This document shows, piece by piece, positions 16,646-25,605 of a DNA stretch of 64,000 nucleotides. The stretch's first letter is position 1; each line of letters opens with the position of its first letter. The DNA is taken from NCBI GenBank assembly GCA_050486265.1, contig JBJHCY010000008.1, positions 50,355 through 114,354 of the forward strand, read 5' to 3'. A program made the translations under genes and the position numbers. The notes under the pieces are model-generated. The model was not told where the DNA came from, ran no database searches, and was given only the letters and a program-made list of their open reading frames with translations. The stretch is from SLFH01 sp050486265. Its GTDB lineage: Bacteria > Planctomycetota > Phycisphaerae > Phycisphaerales > UBA1924.

Positions 16646-17878
16646 CTACCTGTCCCACGGCTGGCTGGGCTCAACCACAGGAAACCTGCCATCGCCCAGC
16701 ACCCGGCCGACCCGCGAGCGCATGTCGATCGCCACGATCAGACTCGTGCCCGCCGATCGGCTGTAGATCTGACAGATCAGCGTCTCGCCGCTCAGCGTGG
16801 CGTGCCGCCAGGTCCATCGATCGAGGTAGAAGTTGACCGCGAGGGTGTACCCGTCGCTCGTATCCACCCAGAACTCGCCGTGTCTGTTGGGGCGCAGCGT
16901 GCCCCACCCGACCGATGTGTACTTCGGGCTGAGGCGAACGAACCAATCCCCCTCCGCACGCGGACTGCTCCCGAGATCGACCACGGGCTCGCGGAATCGG
17001 GACTGCCACGCGTTCTCCGCCGCGTGCATCCTGTGGACCGACGGCGACGAGACCTCGATCGGGGCGAGCTTGAACCGCTGGGCGAACGCCGAGACTTCCC
17101 GCAGCGCGTCCGGATCCTCCTCGATCGTGTGCAACAATTCCTCATCGCCCCTGAAGGCTCCGGGCATGTCGATCATGCGACGGACTTCCGTCCAGCGATG
17201 GAACACCTTCTGCTCATCGGCGTCGAGCCGCGCGAGTTCCTCGGTCTTGCCCGTCGCCGCTTGCGTGCGCACAAACAAGCCGTCTTCGCGAAGGTAATAC
17301 ACCCAGGCGTCCGGGAGATTGATCCGCTTCGACTCCTTCCAGGAGACGCCCGTGACGCCGGAAATCGGCCCGGACATCCCGCCGAGCAACGCCGCGGCAA
17401 TCACTCCGTACGAAGCGACCTGCACGACGACAAACGCTCCAAACCATCGGAAGCTCTCGGACTTCCTCGCCGCGATCGCCCACAGCACCAGCCCCTCGAT
17501 CACGAGCGTGAGCGGCAGCGCGATCATCAGCAGCGTGCCCAGCGCGGGCCCTGCGCCTTCGATCCACGCGTCACCGCCGAACGCGCGCACAAGCCACGCG
17601 TACCCGTGCGGGATCGCCGCGGCCCCGACACCCGCCGAAACCCCGTTGGCGACAAGCATCGCAACGACCGTCCGCAGCAGTTGCAGCTTGCCGAGCAGCG
17701 CGATCAGCACCCCCTCGACGAGCCCGAGAAGCACCAAGAACACCACGAGCAACACCCTCGCATCCGTAGCGCCCGGAGCGGCCACTGTGGCGTACGCCGC
17801 AACGGTCACGAAGACGATCACCGATGCGAAGACGGCGAATTGCACTTTGCGATGCCGGTTGCCGGACGGACTATTCAT
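16646..17878 (-). CDS. Membrane protein with a soluble C-terminal domain, unknown function
   Basis: A 410-residue protein. The N-terminal 190 residues hold five or six hydrophobic helices, from KVQFAVFASVIVFVTVAAYA to VVVQVASYGVIAAALLGGMS. The remaining 220 residues are soluble and strand-rich, with no Cys and several Trp (WVYYLREDGLFVRT, YLDRWTWRHATLSGE), and could be a beta-propeller fragment or lipocalin-like domain. I do not recognise the family. The ATG at 17878 is divergent from miaA across a 174-base gap that shows no clear promoter. Confidence 0.65.
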   Translation of the reverse strand: MNSPSGNRHRKVQFAVFASVIVFVTVAAYATVAAPGATDARVLLVVFLVLLGLVEGVLIALLGKLQLLRTVVAMLVANGVSAGVGAAAIPHGYAWLVRAFGGDAWIEGAGPALGTLLMIALPLTLVIEGLVLWAIAARKSESFRWFGAFVVVQVASYGVIAAALLGGMSGPISGVTGVSWKESKRINLPDAWVYYLREDGLFVRTQAATGKTEELARLDADEQKVFHRWTEVRRMIDMPGAFRGDEELLHTIEEDPDALREVSAFAQRFKLAPIEVSSPSVHRMHAAENAWQSRFREPVVDLGSSPRAEGDWFVRLSPKYTSVGWGTLRPNRHGEFWVDTSDGYTLAVNFYLDRWTWRHATLSGETLICQIYSRSAGTSLIVAIDMRSRVGRVLGDGRFPVVEPSQPWDR

Positions 17879-18052
17879 TGATGTACTCCAGCGAGACGGG
17901 GTCGCCCGGCCATGCGATCCACGCCGGGCGTCCGGGCAGCGTAACTTCTCATCGGCCCCGATACGTCGGAAGATTCACTCCGTCGCCAGACCCATAACCT
18001 CCGCCCGCAGTCCTCCACCAGAGCCCGCCGAGACAAACCCGTCCGATCCTCG

Positions 18053-19012
18053 ATGCCCGAAGCCTCCTCACCAATCCGACGCTTCCCCCTCATCGTCGGC
18101 CCGACCGCCGGCGGCAAGACCGCCCTGGCCGTCGAGGTCGCCCTCGCCTTCGAGGCCCTCAGCGGCGTCAGGGGCGAGGTCGTCTCCGCCGATTCGATGC
18201 AGGTCTACCGGGGGCTGGACATCGGCTCGGCCAAGCCGACGCCCGCCGAACGCCGAGGCGTCCCGCACCACCTCATCGACATCGCCGAGCCCAGCGACGC
18301 CTTCTCCGTCCACCAGTGGCTCTCGACGGCCGAGGCGTCGATCGACGAGATCCGCAGCCGCGGCGCGACGCCCGTCGTCGCGGGAGGCACCCACCTCTAC
18401 ATCAAGGCCCTCCTCGACGGCCTCTTCGAGGGTCCCGGCGCCGACGAAGCCCTCCGCCAAGAACTCGCGGCAATCCCCCCCGCCGAGCGACGGGCCGAGC
18501 TCGAACGCGTCGACCCCGAAGCCGCGGCACGCATCCACCCCAACGACGACCGCCGAACCATCCGCGCCCTCGAGGTCTACCGCCTCACCGGCACGCCCAT
18601 CAGCGAGCACCAGCGCCAATGGGACCAGGGCCGCGAGCGGGGCGACCGCGTGCTGATCGGGCTGGACTGGCCCGCCGAGGCCCTGAGCCGCCGCATCAAC
18701 GCCCGCGTGAAGCAGATGGTCGAACAAGGACTGGTCGAGGAGGCCCGGGCGCTCTGGGAATCCGGGCGGCTGGGCCCCCAGGCCCGCGAGGCGCTGGGGT
18801 ACAAACAGCTCATTGCATACTTCGAGGGCCGCAATGATTTCGACGACGCGGTCGAGGCGATCAAGATCGAGACCCGCCGATTCGCAAAAAACCAGCGGAC
18901 CTGGCTCAGACGCCTGAAGGCCGTCCCAGGCTCGGTCTGGATCGACGCCTCCGAAACCCCGCCCGAAACTTGGGCGCAAGTCGTTGTCAGCACTTGCCTT
19001 AGGGCCGATTGA
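18053..19012 (+). CDS. miaA: tRNA dimethylallyltransferase MiaA
   Basis: A 319-residue enzyme that adds dimethylallyl to A37 of tRNAs reading UNN codons. Visible motifs are the P-loop GPTAGGKTAL, the tRNA-recognition DSMQVYRGLDIGSAKPT, HHLIDIAEP, the dimethylallyl-site GGTHLYIKALLDGLFEGP and the C-terminal RFAKNQRTWLRRL. The P-loop has TAGGKT where most family members have TASGKT. It is a complete, normal-length protein. The topA gene follows on the same strand after 203 bases that contain no recognisable gene. Confidence 0.97.
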   Translation: MPEASSPIRRFPLIVGPTAGGKTALAVEVALAFEALSGVRGEVVSADSMQVYRGLDIGSAKPTPAERRGVPHHLIDIAEPSDAFSVHQWLSTAEASIDEIRSRGATPVVAGGTHLYIKALLDGLFEGPGADEALRQELAAIPPAERRAELERVDPEAAARIHPNDDRRTIRALEVYRLTGTPISEHQRQWDQGRERGDRVLIGLDWPAEALSRRINARVKQMVEQGLVEEARALWESGRLGPQAREALGYKQLIAYFEGRNDFDDAVEAIKIETRRFAKNQRTWLRRLKAVPGSVWIDASETPPETWAQVVVSTCLRAD

Positions 19013-19215
19013 CCACCCCCCGGATCGCCCTACGCTCCCGCCCCCGGTCGGGGCGCGATCCGAGGCCCGTGCTGGAGGGATCCGCCCGGTCCGGCCGAGA
19101 AGAAATCACCCCGCTCCGGCCCGGTCGGTGCTTGACTCCGGGCTTGGTGGCGGGATGTTGTTCGCGGGCATCTGCCCGGCCGGGGCGCGTCAGCCGCCGG
19201 CGGAAAACCGACGGC

Positions 19216-22065
19216 ATGGCAAAGAAAACCACCAAAAAGTCCTCAAAGAAGACCGCCCGCAAGACCTCCAAGAAGACGGCCGCCAAGGCCGGCGGGGGCG
19301 GTCCACGCAAGCGCGGCGGCAAGGGCGCGGGCCTCGGCGTCAAAGCAGGCGACGCCAAGGGCAAGCACCTCGTCATCGTCGAGTCGCCCGCCAAGGCCAA
19401 GACCATCAATAGGTATCTGGGCCAGGACTACATCGTCCTCGCCTCGATCGGCCATGTCCGCGACCTGCCCAGCAAGGCCCCCAAGGGTTCCAAGCAGCCC
19501 GTCCCAGGTGTCGACCTCGAGAAGAACTTCCGGCCCACCTACGAGATCCTCGACGGCAAAGACGCCGTCATGCGCGACCTGAAGCGAGCCGCCAAGGAGT
19601 CCATCGACTCGGGCCGCCAGGTCTGGTTCGCGACCGACCTCGACCGCGAGGGCGAGGCGATCGCCTGGCACCTCGCGCAGGAACTGGGCATCCCCTCCAA
19701 GGACGCCAAGCGCGTCGTCTTCCCCGCCATCACCAAGGCCGAGATCGAGCGGGCCTTCGGCTCGCCCCACGAGATCGACGAAGACCGTGTCAACGCCCAG
19801 CAGGCGCGACGCATCCTCGACCGCATCGTCGGCTACCAGGTCTCGCCTCTGCTCTGGAAGAAGGTTGCGCGGGGGCTGAGCGCCGGGCGCGTGCAGTCGG
19901 TCGCGGTCCTGCTCGTCGTCGAGCGCGAGCGCGAGATCCGCGCCTTCGTCCCCGACGAGTACTGGTCGGTCCAGGCCAACTTCGCGCTCTCGGAGGCCGA
20001 CGCCAAGCGCCTCGGCCCGGCGTGGGAGGCCCTGCTCGCCGAGCGCGACGAGAAGAACAACGCCCCGACCATCAAACGCCAGAACGCCTGGCTCGCAGAC
20101 AACAGCGCCGTCCGCGCCGAGCTCGTCGAGGTCGGGGGCGAGAAGTTCGACATCCGCCAGTCCGGCGGCGCCGGCGTCCTCTCCCCCGTCGACCGCGCCT
20201 CGCCCGGCAAAGCCCTGCCCGACGACGCCAAGCGGAACATCGCCGCGAAGTTCAACAGCGCCGAAAGCTGCGACCTCACCCCCGGCGTCGAAGAGGTGCT
20301 CCGCCTCGCCGGCATGACCGGCATTGAGACCAAGACCTCCGAAGACGCCGAGGGCCGCGGCCCGGCACGCTGGAAGCGCACCATCAGCGGCAAGGTCGAT
20401 CCCGCGACGCCCTACAAGATCCGCTCGATCGAGACCAAGCGCACCAGCGTCCGCCCGCCCGCCCCGTTCATCACCTCGACGATGCAGCAGGCCGCCAGCA
20501 GCCGCCTCGGCTTCGGCGCCCAGCGCACCATGCGCGCCGCCCAGCAGCTTTACGAGGGCGTGGACATCCCCGGTGAGGGTCCCGTCGGCCTCATCACCTA
20601 CATGCGTACCGACTCGACGCACCTCAGCCGCGACGCGATCGAGATGGCCCGCGGCTACATCAACAAGTCTTTCGGCGACAAGTACCTCCCCGCCAAGCCC
20701 AACTTCTTCTCCTCCTCCAACAAGGCCGCGCAGGAGGCCCACGAGGCGATCCGCCCGACCAACCCCGAGTACACGCCGCAGCGCGTCCGCTCGGCCCTCA
20801 AGCCCGACCAGTTCCGGCTGTACCAACTCATCTGGGAGCGTTTCGTCGCCTGCCAGATGACGCCGGCGCAGTGGGATTCGACCGCGGTCCTGATCGAGGG
20901 CGGAACCGACCCTTCGCGCAGCGTCGTCTTCCGCGCGACCGGCCGCGTGCTCGCGTTCGACGGCTTCTACAAGGTCGCCGGCGTGCCGACCGCCAGCGAC
21001 ACCGCGACTTTGCCGCAGATCAGCGAGGGCGCCGCGATGCGCCCGTTCTCGATCGAGCCGGACCAGAAGTTCACCAGCCCGCCCCCGCGCTACACCGAAG
21101 CGGGCCTGATCAAGAAGCTCGAAGAAGAGGGCATCGGCCGCCCGTCGACCTACGCGGCGATCATCCAGACCATCCAGGACCGCAACTATGTCGAGCAGAT
21201 CGAACGCCGCTTCTACGCGACCGATCTCGGCGAGGTCGTGACCGACAAGCTCATCGAGGCCTTCCCCGGCATCATGGATGTCGGCTACACCCGCGAGATG
21301 GAATCCGAGCTCGACAAAATCGAGGAAGAACACCTCGACTGGATCGAGATGCTCCGGCGCTTCTACAGCGGCTTCAAGTCCAGCCTCGACCGCGCCCACG
21401 AAGAGCTCAAGCACGCCAAGGCCGAGGCACTCCCCGCGCCCGACAAGTACCGCTGCGCGACCTGCGGCGCCGGCCTGGTCTACCGCTTCGGCAAGAACGG
21501 CCGTTTCCTCAGTTGCGAGCGCTACCCCGACTGCAACTACGCCTGCCCCGTCGATCGCGAGGGGCGTCCGCGCCCCGCCGAGTTCGTCAATGTCCGCTGC
21601 CCAAAGACCGGCAGGCCCATGGTCAGGAAGACCGGCCGCTTCGGCCCCTTCATCACCACGCTGCTCGAAGAGGGCGAGACCTCCGAGGACGGCCTCATCC
21701 TCAACCTCGACAAGAAGGGCCGCGTGCAGGCGCCCTCCGTCCCGCCCCTTGAAACCGACCTGCCCTGCCCGACCTGTGAATCGCCCCTCAACCTCCGCTC
21801 GGGTGTCCGCGGGCCCTGGCTCGGCTGCTCACGCTTCCCCAAATGCCGTGGTCGCGGCAAGTGGACCGAGCTCGACGACGCGACGCGCGAAGCCCTCGAA
21901 AAACAGCTCGAAGCCCACGAACGCGCAAACCCCGTCCCGATCATCGAGACGCTCGACGGCAAGCCCCTCACCGACGCCAAGGGCAAACCCCTCGACAACG
22001 CGCCCGCCGTCGCCGACCTCCTGCTCGAACACGACCCCCGCGAGGAACCGGTCGCAAGCAGGTGA
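19216..22065 (+). CDS. topA: DNA topoisomerase I (type IA) with a Lys-rich N-terminal tail
   Basis: A 949-residue enzyme that relaxes negative supercoils. The Toprim domain starts near residue 51 (HLVIVESPAKAKTI), and the active-site tyrosine is in LITYMRTDSTHLS at about residue 462. The C-terminus carries zinc-ribbon repeats: CATCGAGLVYRF...CERYPDC, a degenerate middle repeat (RCPKTGRPMVRK) and CPTCESPLN...CSRFPKC. Residues 1-50 are an unusual basic tail made of Lys/Thr/Ser/Ala (MAKKTTKKSSKKTARKTSKK), resembling histone H1-like tails. The ATG at 19216 starts this tail; the upstream part of the frame has no conserved features. Confidence 0.97.
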   Translation: MAKKTTKKSSKKTARKTSKKTAAKAGGGGPRKRGGKGAGLGVKAGDAKGKHLVIVESPAKAKTINRYLGQDYIVLASIGHVRDLPSKAPKGSKQPVPGVDLEKNFRPTYEILDGKDAVMRDLKRAAKESIDSGRQVWFATDLDREGEAIAWHLAQELGIPSKDAKRVVFPAITKAEIERAFGSPHEIDEDRVNAQQARRILDRIVGYQVSPLLWKKVARGLSAGRVQSVAVLLVVEREREIRAFVPDEYWSVQANFALSEADAKRLGPAWEALLAERDEKNNAPTIKRQNAWLADNSAVRAELVEVGGEKFDIRQSGGAGVLSPVDRASPGKALPDDAKRNIAAKFNSAESCDLTPGVEEVLRLAGMTGIETKTSEDAEGRGPARWKRTISGKVDPATPYKIRSIETKRTSVRPPAPFITSTMQQAASSRLGFGAQRTMRAAQQLYEGVDIPGEGPVGLITYMRTDSTHLSRDAIEMARGYINKSFGDKYLPAKPNFFSSSNKAAQEAHEAIRPTNPEYTPQRVRSALKPDQFRLYQLIWERFVACQMTPAQWDSTAVLIEGGTDPSRSVVFRATGRVLAFDGFYKVAGVPTASDTATLPQISEGAAMRPFSIEPDQKFTSPPPRYTEAGLIKKLEEEGIGRPSTYAAIIQTIQDRNYVEQIERRFYATDLGEVVTDKLIEAFPGIMDVGYTREMESELDKIEEEHLDWIEMLRRFYSGFKSSLDRAHEELKHAKAEALPAPDKYRCATCGAGLVYRFGKNGRFLSCERYPDCNYACPVDREGRPRPAEFVNVRCPKTGRPMVRKTGRFGPFITTLLEEGETSEDGLILNLDKKGRVQAPSVPPLETDLPCPTCESPLNLRSGVRGPWLGCSRFPKCRGRGKWTELDDATREALEKQLEAHERANPVPIIETLDGKPLTDAKGKPLDNAPAVADLLLEHDPREEPVASR

Positions 22066-22127
22066 GCGGGAGGGCGCAGGGAGCCGGGCGCGGGGCGCAG
22101 GGTTGCGGGTGTTGGCGGTAGACCGTG

Positions 22128-22148
22128 GCCCGGGCGTCCCGCCCGGGC
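22128..22148. repeat. Perfect hairpin between convergent topA and serA
   Basis: GCCCGGGCG and CGCCCGGGC with a TCC loop. The 169-base gap also holds the imperfect palindrome CCCCTGAGCGCAGCAAAGGG near 22190. There is no U-tract, so an intrinsic terminator is unlikely, although such stems can stop transcription from both sides with Rho. Confidence 0.6.
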
Positions 22149-22234
22149 GAAAGCGCTTTCAACGATTCACCACAACCTCGACGCCGACCCCTGAGCGCAG
22201 CAAAGGGTCGGGTCGATCCCTCGCCTCTCCCCAT

Positions 22235-23515
22235 TCACCACAGCACGCGCACGCGCACCGTCTCGGGGATCTCCCGCAGCTTCGAGAGCAGCTGCGCGCT
22301 GTCGGTCGGGCTCACATCCAGCACGACATACCCGAGTTCGTCCTGCGTCCGCAGGTACTCGCCCGAGATGTTCACGCCCAGCCCGGTCGTGATCGCGTGG
22401 ATCTGCCCCAGCACACCCGGCACATTCTTGTGGAAGTGCAGCACCCGGTGCGGGCGACCCGCGTCGCTCTCCTGCATCGGCAGCTCGACCTGCGGCACAT
22501 TCACCGCCGCCGTCGTCGTCCCCACATTCATGAAGCGCACCAGCTTCGTCGCGACATCCTCGGCGATCGCCTCCTGCGCTTCCAGCGTGCTCCCGCCGAT
22601 GTGCGGGGTCAGGATCACATTGTCGAGGCCGCGCAGCTCGCAGTCGAACGGGTCGCCGCTGGCCCGTGGTTCTTCGGGGAAGACATCCAGCGCCGCGCCC
22701 GCGAGGTGTCCTGATCGCAGCGCCTCGGCCAACGCCGCGACCTCGACCACTTCGCCCCGCGCGTTGTTGATCAGGTGCGTGCCCTTGCGCATCTGCGCGA
22801 TCTCTTTGGCGCCGATCATCCCGCGCGTCAGCGGCGTCGAGGGCACATGCAGCGTCACGATGTCCGACTCGGCAAGCAACTCGTGCAGCGTGCCGCACGG
22901 GCGCGCGTTGCCAAGGGGCAGCTTGGGCAGCACATCGTAAAAGATCACCCGCATCCCCATCGCCTCGGCCAGCACCGAGACCTGCGAGCCGATGTGCCCG
23001 TAGCCGACGATGCCCAGCGTCCTGCCCCGGACCTCGCGCGAGCCGTTGGCGCTCTTGAGCCATCGCCCTTCGTGCGCGTGCGACGATTTCTCGAACACGC
23101 GACGCATCAGGCAGATCGCCTCGGCGATCGTCAGCTCCGCGACGCTCCGCGTGTTGCTGAAGGGCGAGTTGAAAACGGGGATGCCCAGGCGCCTCGCGGC
23201 GCCGAGATCGACCTGGTTCGTCCCGATGCAGAAGCAGCCGACGCCCAGCAGGCGCGGGGCGCCCGCGATCAGTTCTTCCGTCAGCGTTGTCTTGGAGCGC
23301 ACGCCGACCAGGTGCGCCTCGGCCAGCAGCGAGCGGAGGTCGTCACGCGAGGGCGAACCGGGCACGGTCACCATGTCGAACCCCTCGCGGGCGAGCAGGT
23401 CGACCCCGCGCGGGTGCACCCCCTCCAGCAGAACCACGCGGATGCGGTCTTTCGGGAACGAGGTGCGCTCCGGGGCGTTGTGCGGCTGAGATTGGTCCTG
23501 GGCGGTCATCGGCAA
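22235..23515 (-). CDS. serA: D-3-phosphoglycerate dehydrogenase with ACT domain
   Basis: A 426-residue NAD-dependent enzyme for the first step of serine synthesis. It shows GCFCIGTNQVDLGAA, the nucleotide-binding GIVGYGHIGSQVSVLAEAMG, NNARGEVVEVAAL, DVFPEEP and the catalytic HIGGST. The last 80 residues form an ACT domain (VPGVLGQIHAI...NISGEYLRTQDELGYVV), so serine feedback inhibition as in the E. coli type is likely. The start is probably TTG at 23515: AGGAGG lies seven bases upstream of it, whereas the ATG two codons later would be 13 bases away. The glyA gene at 31196 uses the pathway product. Confidence 0.96.
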   Translation of the reverse strand: MPMTAQDQSQPHNAPERTSFPKDRIRVVLLEGVHPRGVDLLAREGFDMVTVPGSPSRDDLRSLLAEAHLVGVRSKTTLTEELIAGAPRLLGVGCFCIGTNQVDLGAARRLGIPVFNSPFSNTRSVAELTIAEAICLMRRVFEKSSHAHEGRWLKSANGSREVRGRTLGIVGYGHIGSQVSVLAEAMGMRVIFYDVLPKLPLGNARPCGTLHELLAESDIVTLHVPSTPLTRGMIGAKEIAQMRKGTHLINNARGEVVEVAALAEALRSGHLAGAALDVFPEEPRASGDPFDCELRGLDNVILTPHIGGSTLEAQEAIAEDVATKLVRFMNVGTTTAAVNVPQVELPMQESDAGRPHRVLHFHKNVPGVLGQIHAITTGLGVNISGEYLRTQDELGYVVLDVSPTDSAQLLSKLREIPETVRVRVLW

Positions 23516-23576
23516 GGGCGTTCCTCCTGATTTGGTCGGTCAAGGCTCAGAAAGCATTCAACGCAGCCCGCGCCTC

Positions 23577-24479
23577 CTAATCGACCACATGCACCACACC
23601 CATCAGGCCCAGAGCCAGCAGCACAGCCCCGACAATCAGCCGGTAATACCCGAACGGCGCCAGCCCGTGCTTGTTCAGGAAGCCCACCAGCCACTTCACC
23701 GCGATCATCGCCGTGATCGTTGTGACAAAGGTGCCCACCAGCAGCGGCATCCACCCGAGCTGCTCGAACATGTTCGGCTCGTTGTCCCGAGCCGACTCGT
23801 GCAGGTTTTTGACAAGCGCGTACACCGTCGCGCCGCCCAGCGTCGGCAGGCCGAGCAGGAAGCTGAACTCCGCCGCCTGGCGAGGCTTCAGCCCCACCAG
23901 GACGCCCGCGGTGATCGTCATCATCGAGCGGCTCGTGCCCGGCCACATCGCGATGCACTGCATGAGCCCGATGATCAGGCTCTGGCGCACCGTCATCTTC
24001 GTGATGTTCCAGTCGTCGCGGAGCTCGGGGTCTTTGTCCTCCTCCGCCTCGCGCTCGCGGAGCCGGCGCATCGTGATCCGGTCGACCAAGATCATGTAGA
24101 CCCCGCCGATCATCAGCGCCGCCACCACCGGGTACAGGCTGAAGAGATACCGGTCGATCATGTCCTTGAGCAGCACGCCGATGATCGCCGCCGGCAGGAA
24201 CGCGATCACGATGTTCCGAAACAGGCGAACGCCCCCAGCGTCCTTGCCCAGAAGCCCGAAGATCATCTGCTTGACCCGGGGCCAGTAGAGCGTCAGCACC
24301 GCCAGGATCGCCCCGCCCTGGATCACGATGTTGTACGCGTCGACCGCACGCTTCACATCCGGCGGCTCGTGCAGCCCAATCAGGCTCGTCGTGATGATCA
24401 GGTGCCCCGTCGAGCTGACGGGCAGGTACTCGGTGATCCCCTCGACAATCCCGATAACGATCGCCTGCCAGAGTTCCAC
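23577..24479 (-). CDS. uppP: Undecaprenyl-diphosphate phosphatase UppP (BacA)
   Basis: A 300-residue, multi-helix membrane enzyme that regenerates undecaprenyl phosphate for cell-wall and polysaccharide synthesis. The two diagnostic motifs are GIVEGITEYLPVSSTGHLI near the N-terminus and MWPGTSRSMMTITAG near residue 190, which hold the catalytic Glu and Ser/Arg residues. A charged cytoplasmic loop (RREREAEEDKDPE type) lies in the middle. I chose GTG at 24479 because it begins directly with ELWQAIVIGIVEG and has an AAGGCGAG stretch upstream; the open frame continues farther but would overlap the divergent methyltransferase gene. It lies 61 bases upstream of serA on the same strand. Confidence 0.96.
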   Translation of the reverse strand: MELWQAIVIGIVEGITEYLPVSSTGHLIITTSLIGLHEPPDVKRAVDAYNIVIQGGAILAVLTLYWPRVKQMIFGLLGKDAGGVRLFRNIVIAFLPAAIIGVLLKDMIDRYLFSLYPVVAALMIGGVYMILVDRITMRRLREREAEEDKDPELRDDWNITKMTVRQSLIIGLMQCIAMWPGTSRSMMTITAGVLVGLKPRQAAEFSFLLGLPTLGGATVYALVKNLHESARDNEPNMFEQLGWMPLLVGTFVTTITAMIAVKWLVGFLNKHGLAPFGYYRLIVGAVLLALGLMGVVHVVD

Positions 24480-24565
24480 GGGTCTTGCTCGCCTTCTCGG
24501 AACGGAGGTCCGCGCGCACACCCGGCGCGACGGGCCGGGCCGGGTGCCGTCGTACGATGTCGGCG

Positions 24566-25429
24566 ATGGTTGGGTGCGGCCTGAATGTGATCCGCGTCGA
24601 CGATCCGGATTTGCCGGAACTTTTGCCGTACGCAAACCAACGCGACGCATGGCTCCGCGCCCGCCACAACCCGGACCGAATCGACGACGAGCCCGACGCC
24701 CTGACCGCCTCGGGCCTGTTCATGGCCGAGGGCGCCCTCGTCGTCGAGCATCTGATCGAGTCGCCTTTCGGGATCGAGTCCGTGCTCGTCAGCACCTCCG
24801 CCATCGAGAAGCACCGCCCCCTCCTCGAACGCCTCGAAACCGGCACGCCAATCTACCTCGCGCCCCCGGAACTGACCGACCGGATCTCGGGCTACCGCAT
24901 GCACCGGGGCCTCCTCGCCTGCGGGCGACGGGGCCAGCCCATCTCCCCCGCCGAGCTCTTCGGGCGCTGCGACACCCTCGTCGTGATGGAAGACCTCTCC
25001 AATCACGACAATGTCGGCGGGATTTTCCGCAACGCCTCCGCGCTTCTGGGCCCGGGCGCCGGCGTCCTCCTGACCAGCCGCACCTGCGACCCGCTCTACC
25101 GCAAGGCGCTGCGGGTCTCGATGGGCCACGCCCTCTGCGTCCCCTTCGCAGAGACCGGGCGTTGGCCGCGTGAACTCGACGCCGTCCGGGCGGCGGGCTT
25201 TACGATCTTGGCGCTGGCGACCGACCCCGAGGCGTCCGATATCTCCGCGATCGATCCCGGATCGCTCGGCAAGATCGCGATCATGGTCGGGGCGGAGGGG
25301 CCGGGTCTGACCCGGCGTGCGGCCGAAAAAGCGGATCAAAGAGTTCGGATTCCGATGGCCCCCGGCGTCGATTCGCTGAATGTATCTGTGGCAACAGGAA
25401 TCGCCTTGCACCGCCTCGCAAGGATCTGA
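24566..25429 (+). CDS. SpoU/TrmH-family RNA 2'-O-methyltransferase
   Basis: A 287-residue protein with an N-terminal substrate-binding region (residues about 40-110; DALTASGLFMAEGALVVEHL) and a C-terminal trefoil-knot SPOUT domain. Motif 1 is LSNHDNVGGIFRNASALLG, motif 2 GAEGPGL, and motif 3 IPMAPGVDSLNVSVATGI. The target nucleotide cannot be told from sequence; RlmB- and TrmH-like activities are both possible. The start could be ATG 24557 or 24566. I prefer 24566 because TACGAT overlaps the first ATG and ends seven bases before the second, matching the leaderless pattern of other genes here. Confidence 0.9.
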   Translation: MVGCGLNVIRVDDPDLPELLPYANQRDAWLRARHNPDRIDDEPDALTASGLFMAEGALVVEHLIESPFGIESVLVSTSAIEKHRPLLERLETGTPIYLAPPELTDRISGYRMHRGLLACGRRGQPISPAELFGRCDTLVVMEDLSNHDNVGGIFRNASALLGPGAGVLLTSRTCDPLYRKALRVSMGHALCVPFAETGRWPRELDAVRAAGFTILALATDPEASDISAIDPGSLGKIAIMVGAEGPGLTRRAAEKADQRVRIPMAPGVDSLNVSVATGIALHRLARI

Positions 25430-25476
25430 TCCGCACGCTCGCTCCGCCGGAACCTCGCGGAATTCACGCACCAGCC

Positions 25477-25505
25477 TGTGACCTGCGGCGTATATGAAGT
25501 AGACT
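25477..25505 (+). promoter_or_regulatory. Putative promoter of the double thioredoxin-fold gene
   Basis: TGTGAC (25477-25482) and TAGACT (25500-25505) are separated by 17 bases. The leader would be about 95 bases long and ends with GGAGG seven bases before the ATG at 25606. The -10 is the same hexamer as at 1724. Confidence 0.45.
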
Positions 25506-25605
25506 GTCGGGGAGCGGGTGCGCCTGCGGAGTGCGCTCCCTCTTTCCTTTCCGGCGCTTCGCGGCGTCGGCCCCGCACAAGCCCGAGATTTTCCGGAGGC
25601 GCTCG

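Noticed and set aside
14741..17881. A 1046-codon plus-strand open frame across sugE, der and the membrane protein
   Set aside because: It covers three well-supported minus-strand genes and a gap, and its product is a low-complexity Arg/His/Asp string.
19013..19215. N-terminal extension of topA starting at 19009
   Set aside because: The extension has no conserved residues and overlaps the miaA stop; the Lys-rich start at 19216 is the typical beginning in this phylum.
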